64,000 bases of DNA from Rhizoctonia solani (taxonomy: Eukaryota; Basidiomycota; Agaricomycetes; Cantharellales; Ceratobasidiaceae): positions 806,001 through 870,000 of the forward strand of contig NC_057379.1 of NCBI RefSeq assembly GCF_016906535.1, in the 5' to 3' direction. A model generated the notes under the pieces. It had not been told where the DNA came from. It saw nothing but the letters and a program-made list of their open reading frames with translations, and ran no database searches. Positions 48,798 to 59,429 of the stretch are shown piece after piece (the stretch's first letter is position 1; each line of letters starts with the position of its first letter). The position numbers were made by a program, and so were the translations under genes.

Positions 48798-49918
48798 ATG
48801 GTGATTCCTACTCGAGACAAGCACTACCTTTTTGGGTACCCTGTCCTCCACTCTGCGTCCCCAGCATTCCATAACTTGATTTTCCAATCAATGAACACGA
48901 ACAAGACCTACGAATGCTGGTCCACCTCGCGCATTACCCAGGAGATGATGGATGTTATTCGTAGCCCCGATTTTGGGGGCTCGAGGTAAGCCATTCCAAA
49001 CGCTTCGAGTGAACCAGGCACGAACACAAGTCTAGTGTTACAATGCCCATGAAAGTCACGGTCATGAAATATTTAGATGAGATCACTCCCGAGGCCAAAG
49101 CTGTTGGAGCAGTGAACACGATCGTTCCTGTTCTCGATCTTTCAAGCGGCGTTATGAAGGCAGTTGGTACAAACACAGACTACTTAGGCGTTCGTAACTC
49201 TCTTTTACGACAACTCGGCCTACAGGTCAACCGTACATTTTCCTCATCCAACACATTCCCTCCTGGGCAGGCCGCGGCGCTATCTATTGGTGGAGGTGGT
49301 GCGGCCCATTCTGCAATTTACGCAATGCATTCAATGGGCCTCGCACCTATCTATCTGATGAACCGAGACCAATCCGAAATCGACGCTCTGTTCGAGTGCT
49401 TCCCTGGCCTCCCGTTGGTACATTTGAAGACTATTGCACAGGCAGAAAAGGAACTGGCTGGAGCGAATCGACCGCCCATCGTTGCGATTGTTGGGGCTAT
49501 CCCAGCTTATCTACCAGTCACAGACGCCGAGCGTGGTGTATACAACATGATCACACACGTGTTGACACAACCTTATACACCACCAACAGCTTCAGATGCT
49601 TCGAACCTTCCCCTCCCACACCAACGCTTGTTCCTTGATATGGCCTATCGCCCGCGAAATACACCGCTCTTACAAATCGCGGCTGCATTGAACTGGGAAC
49701 CCATCGGAGGTATTCAAGCTATGATCGAACAAGGATTGGCTCAAAGCAGAATGTGGCAGTCCGGAGATGCTTCAGTTGATGTTGCGTGTGGAGACAGAAT
49801 TGGAGATGATGTTATGACCAAGGCGAGGGATTTTGTTGAACAGATGGCAGATGTAGTCGTGGTAGGGAAGGAGTACGATCGTGCGCAGGATTCTCCGGAT
49901 GCTCCCTTTCGGGTATGA
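48798..49918 (+). CDS. Shikimate/quinate dehydrogenase-like protein
   Basis: Two exons, 48798-48985 and 49036-49918, joined in phase (S-V-T-M-P-M-K). AroE/YdiB-type oxidoreductase: substrate loop GYPVLHSASPAFHN, VTMPMK with the catalytic Lys, GAVNTIV, and NTDYLGV with the catalytic Asp. The nucleotide-binding domain follows with SIGGGGAAHSAIYAM and the loop LMNRDQSE. About 357 residues, longer than bacterial AroE, and not part of a pentafunctional AROM protein. Standalone fungal members usually act in quinate/shikimate catabolism or as sensor relatives. The sugar/quinate-type transporter at 33.6-36.0 kb is 13 kb away with unrelated genes between, so no pathway cluster is claimed. The ATG at 48798 is chosen over an upstream in-frame TTG. 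Confidence 0.82.
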
Positions 49919-50497
49919 TATCTTCTTTGTATTCAACTTTGGTATCTCTGCATCTCTCACTTTGTATTATGCTCATGAATGCAGACTTTGATTCCGTACA
50001 GATTGGTTCGATCGATATGAATTTAGGCGGTTCACGGGTGGCTAAGAAATACTTTATCTTGGGATGATTTCATTCACGACCTACCAGTTACGGTTCATTC
50101 ACCCAGTGGCGGGTACAGAATCATATGCCCCACTCGTAGCCACCCGAATATTGGGGCCATGTTGATCGGGCGTCTATCCGGGTGACATGCCGATAAACCC
50201 ACAGCGTTCCACCGCATTCGTTACCTAGCACCACCAGCAGACTCAATTATTGTTCCCCATCTATGGCACACGACACCGGTTCAACGCGGGAACAATGAGG
50301 CGGCGTTGAACCTCTGTACCTTTTTGACCAATTCTTCTCTCTGTGCTACATCGTCACGTCAACCTCTTGAGGAGAAGAATAACCGGGGATGGTTAGTCGC
50401 CGTCAAGTGGCTAAACTGGTGTCCACATTTATGGCGTTGGGTGTTACCTTTGCGCTCCATCGTCACTCACCATCTGTATTGAAGAGCGACAGATGCA
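49919..50497. other. Intergenic, nothing recognised
   Basis: Spacer upstream of FtsJ-like copy B2; no distinct element seen. Confidence 0.45.
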
Positions 50498-51632
50498 ATG
50501 GCAGCTACTCTCGACACATTTTCATGGCACTCAGAGACGCTTTCCCGGGCTCTTGTAGCGCGCTCCGACTGCGATACCCTTACGGACCTCATAGTGCTGC
50601 GTGATCAGGTGAGTCAGTGCTCTCAACCCTTTATGATTGCCTCTCAACCTGATACACCAGGGAAGTGGGTCAGAAAATATTGATAATTATTTCTCGAAAG
50701 AACGGCAAAAGGCCCATGATGCAAACAACGTTGAGAGGTCTTTGCGTTTGCATTTGAGAAGTCCATGGAGAATATGAATCGAAGTGTATGGATTCCGCGC
50801 ACATACAGCTTCTTGGATCTTGGGTACGATATTATCAAGTTCGCTAGTTTCCTTCGCTCACTCTCGCTACAGATGTGCCCCAGGAGGCTTTGCGCAATAC
50901 CTTTTACGGAATAATAAGAGAGCTTACGGGATCGGAATTTCCTTACCCGATGAACAAGGCGGCAGTAGGTTCGGTGTTACATATCCCGATTACCTTGCAC
51001 GGTACGAACTTCATTGGGCCGACCTGACTATGTTCGACCTCGCGCCGAGTATTCCCAAACCGGTCAATTCCCTCCACGACTACCCTCCGCTTCCTTTTAA
51101 ACTTTGTTCTCGGGACTTGGTTGTATGCGATGCCCAATGGGTGCTCAACCCCGACAACCTCAACCGGCCCTGGAATTGGACCCGACTGATTGTTTCCCAG
51201 CTCTTGATTGCTCTACACGCAGTCTCGCCTCACGGAAACATATTCATTCGCCTTTCATGCGTCGAGCGCACCCTTACCGGTCGAATTCTCCTTGCATTGT
51301 GCCGAATTTCAGATCTGGTTCGCACGGTCAAGTCTGACCGGTTTCAGTCAATGCGAAGTTATTTTTATGTTCTCGCTCAGCGCGTAAACCGTCAGTCCAG
51401 TGAATTCAGGAACTTGGTCGTCGCCCTTGAGCGACTATGGTATATAATGACTTTTGAGGGAGAGAACGGGTACGGACGGGACATTGGCGCCGAGGACGAA
51501 GAGTTGATTACGACTGATGAGGAAATACTGAGTGAAGAGGGCCTCTCGACGATCGTTCAGCTTGGTACACCGATATGGGCGATACAGTATGATGCTCTGT
51601 GTTATTTTTTGACCAATCGTGGTGTAGTTTAG
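50498..51632 (+). CDS. FtsJ-like methyltransferase, class B (copy B2), frameshifted
   Basis: Exons 50498-50608, 50661-50823 and 50873-51632. The N-terminal helix LSRALVARSDCDTLTDL marks class B. Motif I after splicing is SFLDLGCAPGGFAQYLL. Motif IV is RDLVVCDAQW, Asp kept but Gly lost. Motif VI is GNIFIRLSC, with Arg in place of Lys. At motif VIII, RSYFYVLAQ has no Glu. The C terminus has LERLWYIMTFEGENGYGRD. In exon 2 the frame shifts near 50744-50752: the upstream frame gives VERSLRLHL, while the family helix (FAFEKSMENMN) continues one base out of register. One missing base would explain it; a recently broken copy is the alternative. With Lys and Glu both changed, catalysis of the RrmJ kind is unlikely. 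Confidence 0.75.
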
Positions 51633-52053
51633 TCGCGTGATTCATGGGGTTTTTGCTTGTTCCTGGCATACAATGACATCGACAAGTGTGAAAATTAAAT
51701 GCAAATCGTCACATTCCGTGTCATTCGATCCGTTCGCACTCCGCAGTCCCTTTAGCCAATAGGCAAAACATCGCTTGACTCGAAGTACACGAGGATCAAA
51801 AACGTGTTTCTGTGCACATGTATCTACCAAATCGGTCCTATCGAGGCACGTTTGACGGCATTTCCAGCACATTCCAGATATGTTATCACGCCGTAGCCAC
51901 CTTCTCACGGGCCGTGGCAAGGGTATGGGGTGGCTAGAATCGTAGCCACGGTATGATTTAAGAGCTCGAACCAGTTTTCTCCCCTCGTTCTTTACCCCTC
52001 CGCCCTTGCTTTGCTATCATCGCTATCATATATTCGCTATCGCACCTCATACT
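51633..52053. other. Intergenic, nothing recognised
   Basis: Spacer between FtsJ-like copies B2 and B3. No reading frame or repeat of note. Confidence 0.4.
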
Positions 52054-53228
52054 ATGTCTTCCCTCACCCCTAAGCCTGCGCTGGACGCTGTAGCCGAAGC
52101 CGAGGCCAAGTGGTTGACTGATGCACTGCTTGGCCGCCGCGACTGCGACACCTTTCGCAAGCTCAAGGATCTCTGTCGCCACGTACGTTCTTCCTTTACT
52201 CTTCCGAAGTACTTAGCTCAAGGGATCGCCGTGCAGCTACGCGGGAGTGCTATCCCCCTCGCTTCCGCTCCCCTCCCCCTGCGGGCCAAGAACGCATCAC
52301 CCAGTGCGCGGACGCTATGTATCGGATCTTTCAATCTATGCATCAGGGCTCGGATCCGTACAGTTTTGCGCGCCGCGCGCGCTGTTTCTTGGAAGTCGGG
52401 TCTGTACAATAGCACGTTCTATGCAATCGAGTCACATCTAATTTGTTGATTGAAATTTTCGTTGTTATATGCAGTTCCAACCCCGGCGGGTTTACGAGGT
52501 TCCTCCTCGAGCAACCTCATACGCACGGAGTAGGCGTCACCCTCCCCGTCGACGAGGGCGGGATCGGCCGGGCCATCCCGCCCAACGATCGTTTCGAGCT
52601 CCACGAGCTCAACTTACTCGACCTGGTGTCACATTACATATCGTCCGGCACGCTGCCTTTCACTCGCACGACGTTCGATTCCATTATACTTGACGTAGAC
52701 CACTCGTCACCTCGACTCCTAGTCGCACAATTACTGCTTGCCTTATCCACCATCCATGATGGTGGTCAGATCCTTCTGACACTTTCCTGTATCGAGCGGC
52801 CCCAAGCCGCCCGCATCCTGATCGCCTTCTCGAAAGTAGCTGATTATATCAGCCTTTCGTCACCACCCCAGGCCCAGACCTGGGGTGTGTTTTATTTGCA
52901 TGCACAAACCGTTAGGGTAAATACCCCGGCTTACCGTAAACTTATAGACAACCTGAAAAGGTTGTGGTACCGAATACACAGCACACACACAAGAGATCCC
53001 ACATGGGATGAAGAAGATTTAATTACCCCCTGGGAGGAAGTGATGAAAAAGTCCAATATGGACTTGATAGCTAAATTAGGAAACCCCGTATGGGAGACTC
53101 AACTTAAAGCCCTATATAGGGTTTTGAGGTTGATTCTAACCAGTCTGATTATCAAATATAAATATGTTTTATGCATTGTAATTATCGACTTTTACATATG
53201 TTTTACATGTATATGCTTTATGTCTTAG
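52054..53228 (+). CDS. FtsJ-like methyltransferase, class B (copy B3)
   Basis: First exon from ATG 52054 ends near 52182 and encodes AKWLTDALLGRRDCDTFRKL, the class B helix. A middle exon of about 180 bases and a third exon starting near 52483 follow. Motif I is degenerate: CFLEVGSNPGGFTRFLL. Motif IV is FDSIILDVDHSS; motif VI is GQILLTLSCI, with Thr in place of Lys; motif VIII region is WGVFYLHAQ, without Glu. The C terminus keeps LKRLWYRIHS and WDEEDLITPWEEVM, then a hydrophobic tail. The first intron cannot be joined to the needed frame of exon 2 with the best splice sites, so a one-base indel or an unusual junction must lie near 52180-52230. This is the most diverged of the five copies and probably not a canonical methyltransferase. 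Confidence 0.7.
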
Positions 53229-54723
53229 GTTGTATGCCCCATGTTGTATGTAGTATGGAGAGAGAGGAGGCGGTGGGGATGTTTTAGGGCACCAAACAAC
53301 TTAAGTAAGGCTGCTGTACGTAGCACAAGGTTGGGCCTTAAGCCCGGCTTTCATTGTTCAAATATCATATATACAAATTGCCATCGCATATCGAGCGGCG
53401 AATATTCGAAGCAAGATAAAACAAGACTGAGTGTTCCGACTTCGACGCGATCGTGGTACTTTGAGATAAACTATAATACGACCCTCATCGAGTAGGGAGA
53501 AAACAGCGCGAATGTAATGCCGTCCAGATGCTTCAGTGTATTGCGAACAATACCACTCACCAATATAGCTCGTCGCATAGAGATACAGCCAATCGATAAA
53601 GTGTTATCCCAGTCGTTCTCCCTCCTCTCCCTTGGCCTCGTCGCCCAACCCTCGCGTGTCGGTACAGCACCGTACTATTCTGTTGGATACCAATTAAGAC
53701 CAATTTAACTGACGAACTCATATAACGTACGGCATGGTTGGATAAGCCTCATGCAGCGCTATCGCACGACGGTGATTGGTAGGCCAAGCATCCCACAGTC
53801 CACTCGGCACGATTGGAGGTCTCATCATTGCGATGGACAGGGGTAATGATGGAGAAGCCAAGGTACCGAGGACCAAGATTGCCGTATAGACACGTAATAA
53901 TTCGAGTCAGGTTTAAGTGTGAAAAGGGCTCGAGGGTGTTATCCACACGCGGGGATAGACATAGGGGAGATGTACGGCCGAGATAATGATCGAGGATCGT
54001 CGTAAAAGATACGGTTGGGTCGCCAAGTCGATGCTGGGCAACGAGACGAGACATACTTGTGCAGATAATGCCATGCACCATACCTTGAGTAGAAGTGTTG
54101 GAGCCACGCGAGCAGAAGAAGATCAAGTTGGAAAGATGAAAAGTGGCATGTGTCGTCTCGTGAAACTAAAGTCCGTCAGGTATCGGTGAAGCGGGAAATT
54201 CGCTGCCTAAAATAACCAACGAGCGGATATTAGTGAGATATCTCGGTTATTTCGACCGAAATAGTAACCTCTGCCATACCGTGCTTGATGTCATGAGGAG
54301 TGTACGCACGCTAGAGCCTGGTGGATGGTCGTTACAGGCTGGGGAACTGATTAGAGGAAGCACAATCATGTGATATTCAGGGTGCATCAGCCCTGAATTT
54401 ACGTGGCTATACGAAGAGTCTTATCTCTTGCAAATTCAGTTCTCTTCGCTGACGCGGGGTAGTCGGTTTGTATGCGCGACTTTTCCGTGCCTTGGCAGCG
54501 ATGAATAAAAGACAGAGGAGCGCAGTTACGGGCGTCTAGCATTATACCTTTCTTCTACCTTCCCTTCTCACCCTCGCAGTGAGCCCGGGGCGCTCGGAGC
54601 CAGCTTGACCGCTCATATCAACATAACCGTTATCAAGAGCCAAGCCGAACTGTCACTTCAAGGCACTATCTTTTAGGCCTGATAAATAAGGCTCTCACCC
54701 CGGTTTCACAAGCACATCTCGCC
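53229..54723. other. Long intergenic stretch, nothing recognised
   Basis: About 1.5 kb before the ammonium transporter. The longest frame (53749-54126, minus, 125 codons) has no recognisable similarity and no exon partners. Promoter of the transporter should lie at the right end. Confidence 0.4.
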
Positions 54724-56417
54724 ATGCCGAACATCACCTATAGTGTTTGTAAGTTGGTTCTCTACCTACTTAGCTCGTCTGACCGGCGACTTTAGCCAAT
54801 GATATCGAGTATTATGATGCTGCGAGCGGAGAAACTGTTGTTTACAACCTGGGTGACATTGCCTGGGTGCTTGCATGCACGGCCCTCGTCTGGATCATGA
54901 TTCCGGGCGTCGGATTCTTCTATTCTGGTCTATTGCGTCGTAAAAACGCGCTGAGCATGATTTATTTCAGTATGCTATCACTCGCAGTCGTTCCTTCCAA
55001 TGGTTTTTCTGGGGATATTCGCTCGCATTTTCCGATGGCGCGAGTGCATTCATTGGCGACTTGAAGTACTTTGCACTCAAGGGCGTTCTTGACCAACCTT
55101 CCATGGGCTCTACACGTATCCCAGCCCTCGTATTCTGCGTCTACCAGCTCATGTTCGCGGCCATTACACCCATGCTCGCACTGGGTGGCTTTGCTGAACG
55201 CTGCCGTCTCGGTCCCGTCGCACTGTTCGTTTTCGTCTGGACCACGTCGTATACGATCCCATTGCATGCTGGACTTGGAACGGAGCCGGTTGGAGTTTTG
55301 TGATGGGTGGCCTTGACTTTGCAGGAGGAACTCCGGTTCACATTTCGTCAGGTACCGCTGCCCTCGCCATTTCCATCTATCTTGGCAAGCGTTCTGGATA
55401 CGGGACCGAGCGCCTCGCCTACAAGCCCCATAATACCACCTACGTCGTCCTCGGCACTGTATTCCTCTGGTTCGGTTGGTTCGGATTCAATGGAGGCTCT
55501 GCCCTCTCTGCCAACCTGCGCGCTGCTCAAGCTTGTATTGTCACCAACCTTGCTGCCAGCGTCGGAGGCCTCACTTGGATGTTGTGGGATTACAGGTTGG
55601 AGAAGAAGTGGTCCGTCGTGGGCTTCTGCTCCGGCGCCATCTCCGGCCTTGTCGCCATTACGCCCGCGTCCGGCTACGTTGGTGCCCCTGCCGCTGTTGC
55701 ATTTGGCGTTGTAGCTGGCACCGCATGCAACTTCGCGACCCAACTCAAGTTCTTGCTCCACTACGACGAATGTCTCGATGTAAGTCCAGCATCAAGCATA
55801 TAGAATTCATCTAACGCTTTCACAGGTCTTTGCTTCTCATGGAATTGGTGGCATGGTCGGTAACATCATGACGGCTCTGTTCGCCCAATCGTCTGTTGCT
55901 GCGTTTGATGGATTCTCCGAGATTCCCGGAGGCTGGTTCGATCACCACTATAGTGCGTCTAAACTTCTATCTCTACCTGAAGCACCCCCTAATGATGTTG
56001 CGCAGTCCAACTTGGATACCAAATCGCTGACTCTCTTGCTGGTTTCGGTTATTCATTTGTCATGACCGTACGTTCACTTCTATCTCTGTTTAAATATGAC
56101 CTCACCCTCGCGCTTCATAGACGCTCATATGCTGGATCTTCCACTTCATCCCCTTCCTGTGTCTCCGTACCACCGAGGCGGCCGAGGCTCTCGGAATGGA
56201 CGACGCCGAGATGGGCGAATTCGCCTATGATTATGTTGGCCTTGATGCCGAGCACGGCTTCCCATCTGAACGTGGCGCTCTTCCTCCCATTTCCGGAGCC
56301 GCCGCCAACCACGAGTTGGGCTCGGGCGTAGGTGGACGTGAAGGTCCTCACCAGCGTATCTCTGCCGACAAGGGTCGCGGAAGTGTTGGTTCCAGCAACG
56401 AAAAGATTCGTGGCTAG
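54724..56417 (+). CDS. Ammonium transporter, Amt/Mep family
   Basis: Eleven-helix ammonium channel/transporter of the plasma membrane, and in fungi sometimes an ammonium sensor for filamentous growth. A short first exon (MPNITYSV) is followed by DIAWVLACTALVWIMIPGVG, FFYSGLLRRKNALS, FSDGASAFIGDL, GGFAERCRLGP, YDPIACWTWNGAGW, GGTPVHISSGTAAL with the first pore His, WFGWFGFNGGSALSAN, SHGIGGMVGNIMTALFA with the second pore His, and a hydrophilic C-terminal tail (EALGMDDAEMGEFAYDYVG). Two breaks are visible: near 54990-54994, where the frame for SFQWFFWGYSLAFS is one base off, and near 55243-55249, just before YDPIACW. Each needs one added base. Downstream exons splice in phase to the TAG at 56415. 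Confidence 0.88.
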
Positions 56418-57844
56418 GCGACTACTTGATAGTGCAATATCATCCTTTGTTTTTGTAGTCTGTTTTGTCTCTGTAGTTTCATCTTTCGGTGTTTTGGGTA
56501 TTGTTTCCCCCCACCCTTGTCGCTCTTTACAAGTAATTATAGACTCGAATGTTACCCCGTTTGTAAGATTGTTAATAGTGACAGCTGGAATAATAAGAAT
56601 TATGCTCCTTTTGAATGTCAACTTGCCCTAGGCACGTGGATACATTGGGTTCGCAAAATTCTTGAGTATCTGGCGAATGGGGGCACAATGAGGTCATCAG
56701 GCACAAAGGTTTTCCAAACTTAAGTTTGACTTTGTTCGCAGTTTTAACTTTTGGCGCTACCATGGTTCGTGACATCTAAAATAGAGCTCCTCGACTGACC
56801 AAAGTCTATAAAATAGTACACTATGGTGCGGTAAGCTGAAAACCTTGCTAAAGAAATTCAATGTGTATTTCTCGCCTCATCAACTTGAACCCTATGAAGA
56901 CCTCACCCTCCATCTTTCTCGATCAATGTTCCTCTCTTTTTATCTCGATCAACTCCCCTCCCTTTTTTCTCGATCAAGACGCCGGTCTCCATAACTCATC
57001 GTTCTATGAGAAGATTTGCTTGGCACCAGATTAGATGGCCCGATCCCCGGGGCCTGTCCATATATGCATACGAACTTATCCAAGCGCGCATATGTACATG
57101 TAAGCTGATCGCACTTGCATGCCTCGGGCATGGACAAAGCACCGCAATATTTCCGTGGGTCAAATTTATGAGAAGGAGTCGAGTTAGTTGTCCAGTATTA
57201 TTATCGCCGCCTGGCATTATCGTCGAAAGGACGCGCATATAGTCTAACTCTTGGGAGTGCATGTATTCAAATATCATTATTATGAACTATCAACCATTTG
57301 CCACTATCCTCGTAGTTTCGTCTGGTTTAATAGTATAATGCACAAAAAATCTATGCGAGAAAGCGATGCCAATTGGATCAGTTGACATTAATTAACGTCA
57401 ATTGTTGATACGTCAAAGACGCTGGGAACGACGGCTCTTGAAAGACGGGCTCCCTTGTTTTTGTGTGGTTCTGAGGAAACATACATTGAAGCCCAATTAT
57501 ATCAAGCAGCTCATATATTGCGTGCAACATCTGTTTGGATTTGCCTTGCACCAGTGTGCCCGCGGAGAGTGCCTTCCAAAAGTTTATTGGAAGATCATGT
57601 GACTGTCTGGCTTCACCTCTTTTCTCCTCGACGTCGATCGCGGCATCCTTTGGGAAAGATTCTGAGCGAATCTGACATTGTCTTTATTCTAACACGAAAT
57701 ACCCCACCCTCACTCCGCGTTTATATTTTACGATCTAATGTTGCTGTACCTGATTTGTTTGGGTTGATCTCGTTGGACGAAACACTGGTGGCAACACAAT
57801 GTGTGGTTATATTGATCAACGAGCCTGTGCTAGAGTGGCCTAAA
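56418..57844. other. Intergenic with 26-bp repeats and a long open frame
   Basis: Holds three 26-bp repeats (56917-56986), a near-palindrome TTGACATTAATTAACGTCAA at 57382-57401, and an open frame from 57455 that runs into FtsJ-like copy A2 but has no ATG before 57845. Confidence 0.45.
56917..56986. repeat. Three 26-bp tandem repeats
   Basis: TCTCGATCAA recurs at 56917, 56943 and 56969, exactly 26 bases apart, separated by pyrimidine-rich spacers. A short degenerate tandem array. Confidence 0.6.
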
Positions 57845-59185
57845 ATGGCGATTGCTTCTACGCAGCCCCAGGTTCTAAATAGATTATTCCCCCACGTTCA
57901 CGCTGGGTGGCTACAGAGTCCTCGTGGTCTAGTCCTATTAAATCACAGCACAGACAGCGACGGCCATTCGAGACTTGGTATCTACCACGACACTCATGCT
58001 TGCCTACCAACGATCTGGTCCAAACATGCCCCGCTCGCCATCCTCTGCCTTCTACCCAAATTCACGGGGGGCTTCATCGCCCTGTGTCTTTCACCGGCGC
58101 TAAGCCCCCCTGTCCAGTGCCAACACCATGCTGTGCCTAATCCACGATGCCTTGGGTGCCGGATGGCTATGGGCGGACAAGCTGACAGTTACATGGCTTC
58201 GGAAGACTTTTCGGTTCAACAGTGTTATTATTCTGACAAGCCGCCGGTAGATGTACCAGCTGTCGAAGAGTTCGCGCCGTTATCTCCAACTAGCGAAAGC
58301 AGTGATTTCACGAGTCCCATACCAGGAGAATCAGATGAAGAGTCATACTTGCTAAGAATGCGTTTTGCCATGCAAGAGCTGGATAACCAAGTCGAGTTCG
58401 TGGTCGGCAATCGTTTCTTGGACCTTGGGTACGTATCAACTTGATTGTGGGTGTGGGATAGATATTAATGGACATGCGATAGGTGTTGCCCAGGAGGCTT
58501 TTCAACATACGTCTTAAGCAAGTTACCCTCGATTGTGGGTGACGGCGTCTCTTTGCCCGTTGAACTTGGTGGGCATTCGTTGGCTGTTCCCCAGGCGCTC
58601 CGTTCCAGATTTACGGTACACTGGGGTGACATCACTCGATTCAACCACGCAAGTGGACATGCTGGGTCCGGCCAATTCAATAGATTAGCCACATTTCCCA
58701 TCCCACCAAACACATACGATCTCGTTATTGCCGACGGACACCGTCCACCCATTATCCTGAAACAAGTAGGCCACGAACAACGCTACGCTCGTGACTTGCT
58801 GCTCGTTTCCCAACTGCTTGCCGCAATAAAGGCCGTCAAAGTCGGTGGGTCCATTCTCGTCAAACTCAGCTTGTCTCTGGCGAACCAGACGTTGGACGGG
58901 TTTATGCACCGGGTCGTTGTTGCGCTCGGAGAACTTTCGAGTCGTGTGCCTTTGGTCGCGCTTAAACCTAAGAGTATTTACGCCACCGCTGGGTCTTTTT
59001 ATGTGCTCGTTCGAGGGGTCGAGGCCGTTCCACGGCGTGGACTAGAACTCAATTGGAAGCGCTGTGGATTAACTTGCTTGGGGGTGGGGCGATCAATACC
59101 AAAGCGATCAATAAATAGTCTCCGCAAAGGAAACAAGAAACAAGAAGGAATGGTTGCGGCGTTGTTGGCCTGTGCAAGATATTAG
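57845..59185 (+). CDS. FtsJ-like methyltransferase, class A (copy A2), frameshifted near the end
   Basis: Exon 1 ends at 58428, exon 2 starts at 58483, joined in phase. The N-terminal region contains CQHHAVPNPRCLGC, a CxxHx6CxxC motif matching copy A1, then an acidic Ser-rich linker. The helix MRFAMQELDNQV leads to motif I, FLDLGCCPGGFSTYVL. Motif IV is YDLVIADGHRPP; motif VI GSILVKLSLS keeps Lys; motif VIII region is TAGSFYVLVRG, with no Glu. Near 59058-59061 the frame departs from the family: the conserved LWxxxx helix is found one base out of register (LWINLLGGG), followed by a nearby stop, while the open frame runs to 59183. The start is uncertain: 57845 is the first ATG, but the frame is open back to 57455. 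Confidence 0.75.
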
Positions 59186-59429
59186 GCGGGAGCCAAGGAG
59201 GCAAGGGGGCAGTGAAAGAACTCGTACACTGGTACATTGACACTTGATTTTGTTGATTTTCGGTTTTGTTGTTTCCTGTACTATATTTTCACTGGGAATT
59301 TAAGCGTATGTCCGCGTTTCTTTAATCTACTGGGGCGCCCCTCATGCAACTGAAGGTGCTTGTATGCTTTTGAATCCAAGCCGTGTGCTGAATTTAGCTG
59401 AGTAGAAGCGAGAATCAATCAACGACTTG

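Noticed and set aside
33595..49918. Quinate utilisation cluster (transporter plus dehydrogenase)
   Set aside because: The two genes are more than 12 kb apart with SMC6, an APC/C activator and an FtsJ-like gene between them; no regulator or other pathway gene is present.
56115..56621. 168-codon minus-strand frame over the ammonium transporter 3' end
   Set aside because: Antisense to the real C-terminal exons, and low-complexity Thr/Gly content.
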